DNA of 64,000 bases from Methylobacterium aquaticum (GTDB lineage Bacteria; Pseudomonadota; Alphaproteobacteria; Rhizobiales; Beijerinckiaceae). Position numbers and translations under genes: made by a program. Below the pieces are notes generated by a model, which did not search any database, had not been told where the DNA came from, and worked only from the letters and a program-made list of their open reading frames with translations. Below, in pieces: positions 45,843-57,387 of this stretch (position 1 is its first letter; the number at the start of each line of letters is the position of its first letter). The stretch is from NCBI RefSeq assembly GCF_016804325.1, contig NZ_CP043630.1:1-64000 (forward strand), written 5' to 3'.

Positions 45843-45898
45843 ACAGATAGCTAACGGCTAGCGAAGCCCTATCTGATAGCTACCAGATAGCTATCTGG
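45843..45898. repeat. Par-type repeat cluster II, second read
   Basis: Same as 6691-6746. Confidence 0.7.
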
Positions 45899-45985
45899 CG
45901 GCTTGAGTGAGCACTGTCGAGCTTCGTGGACAGCTTGATGGTAGGTCTAATATTTTTTGGTATAAGGTGGTATCAGGAGGTGGCC

Positions 45986-46237
45986 ATGGCAAAAAACACA
46001 TCCGTCACGTTGGGTGACCATTTCACGGGGTTCATCGACCGCCAGGTCGAAGCGGGTCGCTACGGTTCGGCGAGTGAGGTGGTACGGGCGGGCTTGCGGC
46101 TGCTCGAAGAGCATGAGGCCAAAGTTCAGGCTCTCCAGGCCGCGATCCAGGCCGGCGAGGAGTCCGGGCCGGCGACCGCCTTCGATTTCGATGCGTTCAT
46201 CGCCAGCAAACGCGCGCCTGCGTCAGAGCCGCAATGA
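45986..46237 (+). CDS. parD: ParD-family antitoxin, second read
   Basis: Identical to 6834-7085. Confidence 0.92.
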   Translation: MAKNTSVTLGDHFTGFIDRQVEAGRYGSASEVVRAGLRLLEEHEAKVQALQAAIQAGEESGPATAFDFDAFIASKRAPASEPQ

Positions 46238-46527
46238 GCGGCTACGTCCTTACGCCGGCAGCCCAGGCAGATGTTGCCGAGATCTGGGACTACACAGCAG
46301 AGCGGTGGAGCCGGGAGCAGGCAACAGCCTACATCCGTGCCATTCAGGAGGCCTGCGAGGATTTGGCATCTGGCATGCGGATCAGCCGGCCGGTCGATGT
46401 GAAACCTGGATATCTCAAAACCAACGTCAAATCGCACTTCGTCATATTCAGGCGGGACGACGCTGGGCTGGTTACCATGGTCCGTATTCTGCACAGCCGC
46501 ATGGATGTGGAGCGACATCTCCGATAG
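46234..46527 (+). CDS. parE: ParE-family toxin, second read
   Basis: Identical to 7082-7375. Confidence 0.92.
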   Translation: MSGYVLTPAAQADVAEIWDYTAERWSREQATAYIRAIQEACEDLASGMRISRPVDVKPGYLKTNVKSHFVIFRRDDAGLVTMVRILHSRMDVERHLR

Positions 46528-46542
46528 CGAACAAATACCATG

Positions 46543-46568
46543 TAGCTATCTGATAGCTACCAGATAAT
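46543..46568. repeat. Par-type repeat III, second read
   Basis: Same as 7391-7416. Confidence 0.65.
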
Positions 46569-46664
46569 ACGGATCGTGTGCGGGGCTTGGATGGTCATGC
46601 CGTTTCCGAGGGAGCCGCTCCGGCCGTTCGGTAATGGTCGTTCTCGAAAGCCACAGGAGCAGGC

Positions 46665-46886
46665 ATGTCAGAGACCGAGCCGCACACCTTCCAGGCCACC
46701 GAGTGGCTCGAGATCGCGCAGGAGGTCTCGCGCAACCACGGCTTCGGACCGCTCGCTCAGGCCGCGCCCGAGCACTGGCAGAAGGTGCTCGCCTGTCTGC
46801 GGGACCGGATGCGGCTCAGGGGCGTCACGCCGCCGTTCGGCTGGTGCAAGGAAATCACGGAGCAGGCCGGCCGTGGACAGGAGTGA
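46665..46886 (+). CDS. Hypothetical 73-aa protein, second read
   Basis: Identical to 7513-7734. Confidence 0.55.
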   Translation: MSETEPHTFQATEWLEIAQEVSRNHGFGPLAQAAPEHWQKVLACLRDRMRLRGVTPPFGWCKEITEQAGRGQE

Positions 46887-47064
46887 CGGTCTCGCCAAGC
46901 TGATGCCAGCCGGCGCTCCGGGTCTACCGGCTATCCCACCCCTGAAAGGCCGCCAATCCCGCTAAAGTTTGACGAACCGTTGCCGTTCATGCCGAATGCG
47001 ACCTTGGGCGGCTCGCATCCAGTGAGTCGCGCTTGAGGATCACCGCCGCGACAGCAGCCACCTG

Positions 47065-47141
47065 AAAAAGCAAGACCCCGGAGGCCTGCCAGGGCCACCA
47101 GGGTCTAGAGCCCCGAGGGGGCCAATCCGATGCATTGAACG
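47065..47141 (-). ncRNA. Candidate antisense RNA, second read
   Basis: Same as 7913-7989: terminator stem 47073-47106 with the T-run on the minus strand. Confidence 0.45.
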
Positions 47142-47277
47142 GCTCGGATCATCCCCCGAAATCGCTGTGCGAGTCAATCTGAAAGCCATGCTTTCGGGGA
47201 CGGGCTCGGCTTGCCTGTGACGGACCGCCCGACCGGCGGCGCCGAATGCTGAACCGCGGCCCGACGAGGGCCGAACG

Positions 47278-48075
47278 ATGACGCACGCCTATGCTCAAGG
47301 TGGTGGCGAAATGCCCGCCTTGAGGGGGTTTGATGAGCCGCGCCGAGGTGTTGCGGCGGTGGTGAAGCGCGCACCCCGAAACGGGGGGGCGGGCAAGCCG
47401 GAGATCTCCCGTTTCGGTTCGAGACCACCCCGCCGTGATACGTCGCCTTGGTGCCCCGACAGTGCCGGCCCGTACCGGCTGCCGGCCGGGATAAAGGATC
47501 GGCTGTCCGCGGCGCTGGAAGGCCGGAAGAACCGGGATGCCGCCTTCGCTCTCGCGGTGTTCCTGGCCCGGTTCTGGAGCAGCCCGAGGCGGCTGTTGTG
47601 CGCGCTCCCGGTCGACCGGCGGGCCCTGGCCCAGCACGAAGCCCTCGGCCTCAGCGAAGCCCGGGTGCGTGGCGCCTTGGCGGTCCTCGTCGAGGTGGGT
47701 TTCCTTGCCCGGTACGAGCCCGAGGCAGGCAAGAAATACCAGCGCACGGAGGGTGGCCTTCAGCGCAGGGCAATCCTGCACCGTTTCGGGGAGGAGTATG
47801 CTGTTGCGTTCACAGCAGCGAATGCTCGCGCTCAGGCAGTCCGTGGAACGCCAGCGCCATCCCGTAGGCCAGTACCCTCGCGTCTCCAGCCCCAAAGGGC
47901 GCCAGCGGCCACCGTCGCCGCCCTCAGGGCCGTGCCCGTACCCCAAGTCGCCCAAAAGCAATCCTTAGGCGGAAGCCGTGTGATTATGGGCGAGATGGAT
48001 CAGCGGAATCATGCAACGGTCTGCGAAGCACTAGAAGCAGCATTGGAACGGCTGCGTCGAGGCGTGTGCTCATGA
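47278..48075 (+). CDS. Candidate plasmid replication protein (265 aa)
   Basis: Uninterrupted in this read; GAGGG sits seven bases ahead of the ATG. Residues about 70-150 (IKDRLSAALEGRKNRDAAF ... HEALGLSEARVRGALAVLVEVGFLARYEP) look like a winged-helix DNA-binding domain. The C-terminal 100 residues are Ala/Arg/Pro rich. I do not recognise a RepA, RepC or other initiator family. The replication role is inferred only from three facts: no other initiator candidate was found in the unit, it lies near the par genes, and a probable antisense RNA overlaps its leader. A transcriptional regulator is the main alternative. Confidence 0.55.
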   Translation: MTHAYAQGGGEMPALRGFDEPRRGVAAVVKRAPRNGGAGKPEISRFGSRPPRRDTSPWCPDSAGPYRLPAGIKDRLSAALEGRKNRDAAFALAVFLARFWSSPRRLLCALPVDRRALAQHEALGLSEARVRGALAVLVEVGFLARYEPEAGKKYQRTEGGLQRRAILHRFGEEYAVAFTAANARAQAVRGTPAPSRRPVPSRLQPQRAPAATVAALRAVPVPQVAQKQSLGGSRVIMGEMDQRNHATVCEALEAALERLRRGVCS

Positions 48076-48252
48076 AGCGATAAAGCATTGGAAACGTCAC
48101 AAAGCTCTGCCAAAGGGCAGGGTCGCAAGCCAGACAGAGCCTCATCCTAGCAGGGCTAAGATTCGCACCAACGGGTCTGTGGGAGGCGAAGGCATGCACC
48201 ATCAGCATGCGGGTTGCAGGCTGCGTTCGGTCAACCGAACGAGCCATCTTCC

Positions 48253-51015
48253 TCAGCCCTCCCGTCCCGCTTCTCGGCCTCGACGGCGAGACCGCGCCCT
48301 ACGTGTGCCCGGTGGCGCGATCACGGCCGCAGCCGGCTTAGGTGTGCCCACGCCCCGGCTCGCCGGCAGCGGCGGCAATCGCCTCGGCTCCAGAGGCGGA
48401 ACCAGGGCTGACGTGAGATCGAGCGTCGAGGCCTTCTCGCTGGATCGGGACATCCCCCGTCCCAGGACCGCGCGCCGCTCGGCGAGATTGCTCTCCCGGC
48501 TCCGGTCGTCCAGCGGGCGATCCTGACGGAGCTGGGTCACCAGACTCGCACGATCCACAAACACCCGGGTGTCGCCGCGCGCGCGGCTTAGCGCCACGAA
48601 CGCGTTATGGCGGTCGAGGCCGGTATCGGCCCAGACCAACGCAGTCTCGGTCGTCATGCCTTGGCAACCATAGATTGTGCTGGCGTAGGCGTGAGACAGG
48701 CGGACCCGCCCGCGCACGTCGGCGAGATCCTTGGGGGTGAAGGAGACTTCGCGCGCGCCGATCCGGGCAGTCAGGCGCGAGCTCGCGCCGGGAGCGGTGG
48801 GATCGAGTGTCTCGATCCGGGTGAGGGTTGCCTCCGTGCCGTTGACGACGCCAAGGGCATCGAGGCGCGTAAGGAAGCGGACACGGTCGCCCGGTGCGAG
48901 GCCAAGGCGATGGACGTGGCCCGATGCCGTCACCGCCGTGAGCGTCGCGGCATCCTCCGGCGCGAGGTTACCGTCGCGGCGCAGGGCCGCACGCACGCCG
49001 GCATTCAGGGCCAACACCTGGGCGTTGGTCCTGGCGATCAGGAGGGGCGCGGGTGCGTCCGGCTGCGCCGCACGCGCCGCGTTCCAAGCCGCGACCATTA
49101 CGACGGCCGTCGCCTTCGGGTTCGCGCATTCCTCGATGGCCCCATGCGCGTCGAGGAGGGCCAGGGCCTCGGCTGCGCGACCCTGGCCGAGATGGGTGAC
49201 GACCTCGCGCGCCCACGCCTCGCGCTGGCGCACGATGGTGTCGACGCGGGCGGTGCCGACCACATCGGCGACGATGCGCAGGCCGGGGCCGCCGATGGCT
49301 TGTAGCTGCTTGCGGTCGCCGACCAGGCGCAGCGCGACCTCGTGGCCGGCGGTGCGGGCACGCTGGATCTCGGAGAGGATGCGGTGCAGCTGGCGGCTGG
49401 ACAGGAGCCCGGCCTCGTCGATGACCAGCAGGGTCTTGTCGGTCAGGAACGGCCGGCCGTGCTCGGCGCCGGCAAGCCAACCGTCGATCGCCCGTGCCTC
49501 GATGCCAAGGTCGTCGCGCAGCGCATGCGCGACCTTCCAGGCGGTGGCTGCGCCGATGACGCACCAGCCGGTCTCCGTCCAGTGTTCGACGACAGGTCGA
49601 AGCAGGGTGGTCTTACCGCTGCCAGGAGCGCCCTCGACGATGCCGATCACGGCCGGCCCGGTCGCCTGACGCACCGCCGCGGCCTGCTCCAGGTTGAGGC
49701 CCACCGTCCGGGAGCGACCGTCACCGTGGATCGGGTCGAGCGCGACCGCCACTTGGCAGGCAGCGAGGTCTTCGGCCATGGCCTGCAACTCCCGCTCGAT
49801 CGCGATCACCTCAGGGGTGGAGTAGACCGGATGCGGCCAGCGCCCGTCGCGGTCGAGCGTGACGACGGCGCCCTCGGTGACGAGGCGCTGCAGCTCGAAC
49901 TCGGCTCGCCCGGCGTCGGCGCCAGTGCCGACGAGAGCTGCGGCGACGCCGGCCACGAGGTTGCGATGCTCGAACACGCTCTGCGTCTCGGTCAGGGAAC
50001 GCGGCACGGCATCGACACGCGCGCGGATCAGCGCTTCGGTCTGCTCCGGGGAAAGGCTGCGTGTGGGCTCCCGACCGGCCAGCAGCGCGGCCTCCACGAC
50101 CTGCTCCGGGTCGAACCCACGCGCAGTGGTCTGTTTGCGCCAGACGGCATGCCGGTTCTCGGGCTCGACACCGGGTCCGGACTTGCGCTTGGCGCCGCGG
50201 GTGGTCCTGGCCTTGGCGGCGGCAAGGGCGGGCGCATCGGCGCTGCGCGCTACACCGGCGGCTGCGAGTTCGTCCTCGATCTCGTGTCGGCGCGCCGAGA
50301 AGTAGCGGCATAGATCGGGATCGATCCCGGCGACCTCGAAGAGGCCGTTGCTTCCGGTATTATTGATCGCAAATCCCAGGCTCTGAAGTCGCGAAGACAG
50401 TTCTAGATGATAGATCGCCCCCATGGACATCTTCAGATGGTAGATATATCTCCCATCTAACGCTCCAAAACTGCCGTCACCACGCATGCTCAAGTTGATG
50501 CAGACGGCATGATGGTGTAGGGCAGGATCGGAAAAATAGGCGCCGTCCTCATGCTTGGCCGGGCGCGCTTCGCCATGCTGGAAGAGGGCGACGGTCAGCC
50601 GGACGGGCTCGCGCGTGGCGCCACCTTTGCCACGGCGGCAGAATGCGCCGTTGCGGTCGAGGAAACCGAGCGCGGCGGTGACCGCCTGCTCCTGGGCGGC
50701 TTCGACGGCCCTACGCAATGATGGGTCGCCTAGGGCCGCGAGCAGCGAAACGGACTTCGGCGCGGAGAAGGTGACGTCATAGCCTCCGGTGCGCTCGGCG
50801 CGGCCATGATCCTTGCCGAGCAGTGACCGGCCTTGTTCATCCCGCGCGGCGTGCAGCCGTTCGAAGGCGGCGCGCTCGACGGGCTGCCCTGCGGTGATAC
50901 TGAGCCCGGGACCGGTGATAAGCCAACGCCCTTCAGGCTCCTGGCTGCCAAGATAGTACTCGGTTTGCTGGAGGTAGTACCTCGCCGATGTGCCGGCTGC
51001 GATGGTCGCGACCAC
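48253..51015 (-). CDS. traA: Conjugative relaxase-helicase (TrwC/TraA type), second read
   Basis: Identical to 9100-11862, with the same GTG start behind GGGAGG. Confidence 0.93.
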   Translation of the reverse strand: MVATIAAGTSARYYLQQTEYYLGSQEPEGRWLITGPGLSITAGQPVERAAFERLHAARDEQGRSLLGKDHGRAERTGGYDVTFSAPKSVSLLAALGDPSLRRAVEAAQEQAVTAALGFLDRNGAFCRRGKGGATREPVRLTVALFQHGEARPAKHEDGAYFSDPALHHHAVCINLSMRGDGSFGALDGRYIYHLKMSMGAIYHLELSSRLQSLGFAINNTGSNGLFEVAGIDPDLCRYFSARRHEIEDELAAAGVARSADAPALAAAKARTTRGAKRKSGPGVEPENRHAVWRKQTTARGFDPEQVVEAALLAGREPTRSLSPEQTEALIRARVDAVPRSLTETQSVFEHRNLVAGVAAALVGTGADAGRAEFELQRLVTEGAVVTLDRDGRWPHPVYSTPEVIAIERELQAMAEDLAACQVAVALDPIHGDGRSRTVGLNLEQAAAVRQATGPAVIGIVEGAPGSGKTTLLRPVVEHWTETGWCVIGAATAWKVAHALRDDLGIEARAIDGWLAGAEHGRPFLTDKTLLVIDEAGLLSSRQLHRILSEIQRARTAGHEVALRLVGDRKQLQAIGGPGLRIVADVVGTARVDTIVRQREAWAREVVTHLGQGRAAEALALLDAHGAIEECANPKATAVVMVAAWNAARAAQPDAPAPLLIARTNAQVLALNAGVRAALRRDGNLAPEDAATLTAVTASGHVHRLGLAPGDRVRFLTRLDALGVVNGTEATLTRIETLDPTAPGASSRLTARIGAREVSFTPKDLADVRGRVRLSHAYASTIYGCQGMTTETALVWADTGLDRHNAFVALSRARGDTRVFVDRASLVTQLRQDRPLDDRSRESNLAERRAVLGRGMSRSSEKASTLDLTSALVPPLEPRRLPPLPASRGVGTPKPAAAVIAPPGTRRARSRRRGREAGREG

Positions 51016-51064
51016 GAGAACCTCCCAGGAAGGAGGATCTCCAATAGGCATGCAAGGCACGCTG

Positions 51065-51080
51065 GAATGAAAACCTGATT
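51065..51080. promoter_or_regulatory. Transfer-region motif copy 1, second read
   Basis: GAATGAAAACCTGATT as at 11912-11927. Confidence 0.6.
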
Positions 51081-51144
51081 TTCATGTCTGAAAAATTTTC
51101 ACCTTTTGAAATAGTAAAATTTTCTATGATTTATGCAAATAAAT

Positions 51145-51174
51145 ATAGGAGCGGGCAATATTGCCCGCTCCTAT
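51145..51174 (-). terminator. Perfect 30-bp palindrome, second read
   Basis: Same as 11992-12021. Confidence 0.65.
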
Positions 51175-51195
51175 GAGTTGAATTTATGGGATTAT

Positions 51196-51552
51196 TTATT
51201 GATCTGAGCCGTTTCTAAGATTCTTCATCAGATCAAGCAACCAAAAAATGATATTAAGTGCAAATACCAAGCTGGAGAATGTAAGAACAAAAGGAATAAT
51301 TACTAAAATTGCGTCTTCGCGCTCGCGAAGAATAGGAGCTGACAGACAGAAGCATACGATACAACAAACAAGCTGACCAATGCGACGCATTAAATGGCGC
51401 CTAAATGTATTTGCTGCAGGAAAAAACTCGACACCAATTACCAATACGGCCATGTAGATAGACGTAAGCATATTCATATTATTGTAAATCAGCCAAATTA
51501 CAAAAAAGCTATTAGCAAGAATGGCGAACAAGTTGTAAGCGAGATTTAACAT
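51196..51552 (-). CDS. Small polytopic membrane protein (118 aa), second read
   Basis: Identical to 12043-12399. Confidence 0.65.
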   Translation of the reverse strand: MLNLAYNLFAILANSFFVIWLIYNNMNMLTSIYMAVLVIGVEFFPAANTFRRHLMRRIGQLVCCIVCFCLSAPILREREDAILVIIPFVLTFSSLVFALNIIFWLLDLMKNLRNGSDQ

Positions 51553-51633
51553 AGCACTCTCCTTTGTCTTCGGAGTGCGACGCACGTCCGAGCCCCTGAG
51601 GGCTCGACAGGGATAGGCGCGATCGAGGGTGCC

Positions 51634-51649
51634 GAATGAAAACCTGATT
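51634..51649. promoter_or_regulatory. Transfer-region motif copy 2, second read
   Basis: GAATGAAAACCTGATT as at 12481-12496. Confidence 0.6.
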
Positions 51650-51747
51650 TTCGAGTGAGCCGAGTTGCAGGGTACCGGCATCAGAAAGCCGCGACGCTCC
51701 TGGAAAGGGCGTCGCGGCTTGCTTGGCGGTGAGGGTGTTTGATCGGC

Positions 51748-53547
51748 TCAGGATGCATCCGCATTGTTTGAGGATGCTGCTGGCGCCTGTGACGAAACCC
51801 CGGCGGATGTGGCAAGCCGGCGCGGCGCGGTGAGCCAGCCCGCGGGGATGTAGCCCTTCTGCCGCTCGGGCCAGACGGTGGTCGGCCACGCGACCCGGTA
51901 GACATCCTTGAACCCGGTCACCACACCCCGCACTTCCTTGAGCGCCGGCTTGAGCTCCTTGCCGTCCTTGTCCTTGATGGCCTCGCGCACGACCTTGACA
52001 CCAAGTGCCCCCTGCAGGGTTGAGACAGACACGACCGGACGGGTGCCCTCCTTCAGGATCCACTTGCGCTTGTCGTTGGGCTCGGGCGCTTCATTCGCTG
52101 CTCGCCATGTCACGAACCGATGTCCGATGAGCGACACGGCTGTATCGGAGGACTCTCCGGACGAGAGCAGCGAAAAGATCCGGTAGCGGAACAAGTCTTG
52201 AACAACGGCACCGACTTCATGGCCATAGATAGTCTTGAGCTGACCTAAGCTTTGGATTGCTCCAACAACGACGAGACCCTTCTCACGGCCGAGCGCCAGG
52301 ACCTGATCGAACCCGTCGATCCGGCCGAGGCTGTGCATCTCATCGAGCACGAGCGAGACGCGCCTGTCGGGATCGATACCGATGGCCGGATCGCTCATGA
52401 GGCTGACGAGCCGGCTCAGCAGCGTGCCCGAGACGAGCCGTGACAGCTCGTCATATTCAGGTGAGGTCTGGAGGATCACGGCGCGGGGGCCGGTCCAGTC
52501 CTTGGACAGCCATGCCCGAACGGAGAAACGCCGTTCCGGCGGCAGGTCGGACCAAGCCAACGCGAGCGGCCTCAGGGCGCTCAGGGCTGCCGACCACAGG
52601 GTCGCCAGAACCCCGAACGCGGTGTTGGCTAGGCCGTCCGGTCCCTCGGCGATGAGAGGGCTGGAGGAGAGGTCGAGCTGCCGGATGCGGGCCTCGATCT
52701 CGGCCGGATCGGACAGGATGCGACGAGCGAGATCGTCGATGGTCCAGTCTGTCCCGCGCTCCAGGGCGAGCTCCTGGCCGATGTCGACGAAGACGGCCCG
52801 GGCCGTCAGAGCCCAGAACGGCTGGTCGGACATCGGAATTGCGGCTGCGGCAAGCTCCATGAACCCGGCCAGCCCGGCGACGTCGCGTCCGGCATCCCAG
52901 GCCCAGCCCCGGGCGTGATGGGCCGCGATCAGGATAGCTTCGTTCTGCCGAAACGCCCGAGTGACGTCACCCTTGACGCAGTGGAGCAGCATGCGGTCAC
53001 CCCGCTGCGCCATCTGGGTCGCGAGCGCCCGCACGACATTGCTCTTGCCCGAACCCTTGTCGCCGACCACCAGGATGAACTGCGTCTCGGCCTCGAAGGG
53101 CAATTGTACACCGGGTGTGAGCCAGAGGCCGCGCTTGGAGGTTCGACCGTAGGTTTCGTCGAGTGCGGCCTGCATCTTGCGCGCGGCGTAGACGTCATAA
53201 TGCAGCACTGGATCGTCGTGATGAGGTACGCCGACCCGCTCGATCAGGGGAGTGCGCGTCCAGGCCTGCCGGGCAGCGAAAAGGCCGGCCACGATTGCTG
53301 CTAGCAGGACGCCGGCACAGCGCAGCTCCAGCGCGAAGTCGAACCAGCTGTCACCGAACCATTGCAAGATTTGGGTGATGTCGATGGTGGGGGCGTGGCG
53401 GCCGGCATGCGCCCGAGGCGGTGCCCAGAGCATGACGGCCAGGAGTCCGAGAGGAAACACCGTGGCGATGACCTTCAGGGCTGCGAATGCGGCCTTGTCG
53501 GGGGAGCGGCGCGGTGCAGTGCCGATGCGGCTGGTGAGATCGACCAT
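51748..53547 (-). CDS. traG: Type IV coupling protein, second read
   Basis: Identical to 12595-14394. Confidence 0.9.
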   Translation of the reverse strand: MVDLTSRIGTAPRRSPDKAAFAALKVIATVFPLGLLAVMLWAPPRAHAGRHAPTIDITQILQWFGDSWFDFALELRCAGVLLAAIVAGLFAARQAWTRTPLIERVGVPHHDDPVLHYDVYAARKMQAALDETYGRTSKRGLWLTPGVQLPFEAETQFILVVGDKGSGKSNVVRALATQMAQRGDRMLLHCVKGDVTRAFRQNEAILIAAHHARGWAWDAGRDVAGLAGFMELAAAAIPMSDQPFWALTARAVFVDIGQELALERGTDWTIDDLARRILSDPAEIEARIRQLDLSSSPLIAEGPDGLANTAFGVLATLWSAALSALRPLALAWSDLPPERRFSVRAWLSKDWTGPRAVILQTSPEYDELSRLVSGTLLSRLVSLMSDPAIGIDPDRRVSLVLDEMHSLGRIDGFDQVLALGREKGLVVVGAIQSLGQLKTIYGHEVGAVVQDLFRYRIFSLLSSGESSDTAVSLIGHRFVTWRAANEAPEPNDKRKWILKEGTRPVVSVSTLQGALGVKVVREAIKDKDGKELKPALKEVRGVVTGFKDVYRVAWPTTVWPERQKGYIPAGWLTAPRRLATSAGVSSQAPAASSNNADAS

Positions 53548-53579
53548 GGGAAAGCTCCTGCAAGGAGGCGCCACGGGCT

Positions 53580-54141
53580 TTAGAAGCCGGAGGCGAGGAA
53601 GAGGGGGACGAGGCCGAGGATCAGGAAGGCGCCGAGGATCAGGCCACGGCGGTAGGCAGTCTGTTCGAAGGGCGGGACCGCCGCCGCACTCCACCAGCCC
53701 ACGACGCCGTCGAGCGGCGTCGTGGTGGCCCTGCCGGCCTTGACGGCTTGGGGGGGCTTGGCCCCGGTCCGGTCGCCCGCGCCGAACCAGCCTGTGGGCG
53801 GGCTCGTGCCGAAGCTGGTCGAGCCGGCGCCGTAGCGTTCGGCCCCCGAGGCGCGGTCTCGACGGCAGCCGGACCCGGCGGCGGGGACCCGGCTTCGGGC
53901 GTGGACGGTCCGGGCAGCGTCCGGCGCAGCTCCGTCACGAATACCGTCATCCCCTCGGGCCCGAGCCGGCTCAACCGCTTGCCGTCGAGGACGCTCGGTG
54001 TCGCGATCACCTCTCGGGCCGTTCGGATCGCGAGTTCGTGTCGTGCGGCCTGGCCTTCCTCGAGGTTGGCCTGCTCGTCGATCGGGGGAAATGCGGGGGC
54101 GGGAGGACGGCCGCCCTGCGGCCTTACGTTGTCGTTGCACA

Positions 54142-54145
<4 letters not shown>
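53580..54145 (-). CDS. Membrane-anchored transfer-region protein, second read (needs a one-base correction)
   Basis: Same gene as 14427-14992. This read has G7 and C4 near 53753-53763, where the first has G6 and C5. Adding one C joins the frames. Confidence 0.55.
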
Positions 54146-54966
<821 letters not shown>

Positions 54967-55040
54967 GGTGAGCTCCTGTTTGCCGCAGCCGACCCATCGG
55001 CGTGCGGAGGAGCTCTTTCCTAGAGGTGACCGAACACCTG

Positions 55041-55056
55041 GAATGAAAACCTGATT
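55041..55056. promoter_or_regulatory. Transfer-region motif copy 3, second read
   Basis: GAATGAAAACCTGATT as at 15888-15903. Confidence 0.55.
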
Positions 55057-55057
55057 G

Positions 55058-55099
55058 ACGCCGAGCTGATGCTGCGAGCGCAGACCGTCAGCTCGGCGT
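55058..55099 (-). terminator. 12-bp inverted repeat, second read
   Basis: Same as 15905-15946. Confidence 0.5.
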
Positions 55100-55140
55100 A
55101 CGGCGAGAGAACCGGCACTCCGTTTTGCCGCGTTGCCGTG

Positions 55141-56853
55141 TCAGCGCCCTTTTGGTTCTGGCGGCCCCTCTTCGTTGGGCGGTCTAACCAAGAGCCCGTC
55201 GGAGCTGAGCCCGGCTGCGCGGGTCATCCACCACCTGGCCTCGGCAACCGGGAAATCCAGGATGGGACCCTGAACTACGATGGGGCCCGCCATGCCCATC
55301 GACTCCCCCGGGCGCCATACTGGTCCGACGGGGGTACGATCGTCGTAGAGGATCGGCACCGTCGGTCCGTCCATGAGGACCCCGTCGAGTGCAGCTTCGA
55401 TGTCGCTCCAGAAGGTGGGAGGCATCAGACCCTTGAGATACGCAATTGCCGCTTGGCCATCTGCGCTCTCGAACTCCCGCTCGTGCTCTTCCCATGAACA
55501 GCCACGCAGCACACGATCGAGAACCGATGCATGGCTGGCATCGAGCATACCGCGTCCCCACCGTCGTAGCTCTCCAAGCCAAGCAGCGATGGTTTGTAGA
55601 TCTCCGCGGGGCTCATCCCAATGATCATCGATGGGTGGGACATAGCTGCCGAGATACGCTCTCTCCACACATCGGCGTAGAGAATAGGCGAGACGTACGA
55701 TCCTCGGCGGCACCCATCCGAAATGATCGTAGTTCTCGGAGGCATCGGTCAGGATCCGATCATGCGCGCGTGTGAGTGCAACCGGTATGGCGAAGACGTC
55801 GACCTGATCGTCGAAGCCCGGATCACCCCTGCGCCGACGCTCCAGGAGCTCTTCGCTCGCATGGAACGTCTGGCTCCGAAGCAGGATTTTCTGTGCCCCA
55901 CCGGCCGACGAAGGGCTAATCGTCCGCGTCCAGCTACGGAAGCCTCTGTCAAGCGCGCGACCGAGCGGCATCGTGATCCAGCGTTGCGTGAGAGCCTGTT
56001 TGCGCGCCGGAGAATGGTGCCAGCGCGCCTCTTCCAAGGCGATCCGGCAAAGTGCCACCCGCTGGCAGGCCCATAGGGCGATGCCGGGCAGCATCGCAGG
56101 ATCAGCCGATCCAAGCTCCCGAGTGATCAGCGCCTGAAAAGAGCCATCGGGCTCACGCTGTCCTTCATGAAGGATTCGCTTTCCTTCGTTGCCTGCAATA
56201 TCGGCCCCGTAATAGCTGCTTGCGACTACGCGGCGCTCTTGCGTGAAGTCCGTGCATCCGAACACGAGACCGTCGTGGAGGATCAAAGGTACATTGCGAG
56301 CGCGGCTCAGGGCCTTTTTCTCCTCGCGGTCCCAGATCTTCGAAGTACGGCGGCCTGTGACGGATGTGAGAACAACCTCGGACTTGACTTGCAACCAGGC
56401 AGGGCAATCCGTGCCAAGCCGGTGCTGGGCCGCCTTGATCACGGCCTCGGCGACGACAATCGCGCGTTGGAAGGCGCGAAGGCTCTCTTGCTGCTGGACC
56501 GTGTAGGTCGGCGTTCCCCTGGTTGCCGGCAGATCCTCGCAGTTCGAGACGTAGCCACGGGCGAGGAAGCGGCGCTCGGTCTTGCCATCGGGGAATGGCG
56601 ACCAGCGCTTCAGGCTAGCGGGCGTTACCGCCTCGATAAGCCAATCACGCCCGTGATCGGCGGGGGAGCGGCTGCGCATCTCCCATTCGAGCCGAGCCAC
56701 GTCTGCCGGTTCTGGAAATCGGATCGGATCGTAGTAGAGGGTGGGATACACATTCAGTTCCAACGCCTCTTCATCAAGTTCATATTCGATCTCTCCGGGT
56801 GGTCCGTCATCACGATCGTTGTTTCTTGGAAAGTCGCGAAGGCTCATAACCAC
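55141..56853 (-). CDS. Hypothetical 570-aa protein, second read
   Basis: Identical to 15988-17700. Confidence 0.7.
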   Translation of the reverse strand: MVMSLRDFPRNNDRDDGPPGEIEYELDEEALELNVYPTLYYDPIRFPEPADVARLEWEMRSRSPADHGRDWLIEAVTPASLKRWSPFPDGKTERRFLARGYVSNCEDLPATRGTPTYTVQQQESLRAFQRAIVVAEAVIKAAQHRLGTDCPAWLQVKSEVVLTSVTGRRTSKIWDREEKKALSRARNVPLILHDGLVFGCTDFTQERRVVASSYYGADIAGNEGKRILHEGQREPDGSFQALITRELGSADPAMLPGIALWACQRVALCRIALEEARWHHSPARKQALTQRWITMPLGRALDRGFRSWTRTISPSSAGGAQKILLRSQTFHASEELLERRRRGDPGFDDQVDVFAIPVALTRAHDRILTDASENYDHFGWVPPRIVRLAYSLRRCVERAYLGSYVPPIDDHWDEPRGDLQTIAAWLGELRRWGRGMLDASHASVLDRVLRGCSWEEHEREFESADGQAAIAYLKGLMPPTFWSDIEAALDGVLMDGPTVPILYDDRTPVGPVWRPGESMGMAGPIVVQGPILDFPVAEARWWMTRAAGLSSDGLLVRPPNEEGPPEPKGR

Positions 56854-56898
56854 TCACCGCCCGAAAAAATATTAGAAAGAAAGACGCTTAGTTCGTAC

Positions 56899-57387
56899 TC
56901 AGCGCAAGCGGCGACGGACCGCGTCGAGGGCGGCTTCGCTGAGATCTGGATCGATGATGTCGACCCGGTGCTTCGCGAATGCTGTTGTCCGGGGTTGGAA
57001 GACGGAGGGCTCATCCGCGACGGGTTTGTCGGGGTCGCGGGCGTCGCTTCGGTGAGACCTGATCGGGCTGTTCTGCCCCACTTGGCTGATAGCCGGGGGC
57101 CGGGAAGGCTTTAGGAGCGGCTGTGTCACCAGAGCGGTGCGGCGACGCTTAGCCCGGGAGATGCTGGTACGGAGTTGGTCCGGTGATAGATCGGCTCCAT
57201 CGGAGCGCCGCGCTCCGGCTTGCTTGAGCAGCTTGAGGACACGTGGCCAGCGCAGGCCCTTGGCTTGGAGGTTCAGCAAGAGGTCGAGATGCCGTTCGAC
57301 GACACGGTCGAAAACGGCAGGTTCACCGGCGATCGTAAGATCGGCAGCAAAGCGGGCAAGCGCGGCCTGTAAAGGATCGGGTTCCAT
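56899..57387 (-). CDS. Hypothetical 162-aa protein, second read
   Basis: Identical to 17746-18234. Confidence 0.55.
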   Translation of the reverse strand: MEPDPLQAALARFAADLTIAGEPAVFDRVVERHLDLLLNLQAKGLRWPRVLKLLKQAGARRSDGADLSPDQLRTSISRAKRRRTALVTQPLLKPSRPPAISQVGQNSPIRSHRSDARDPDKPVADEPSVFQPRTTAFAKHRVDIIDPDLSEAALDAVRRRLR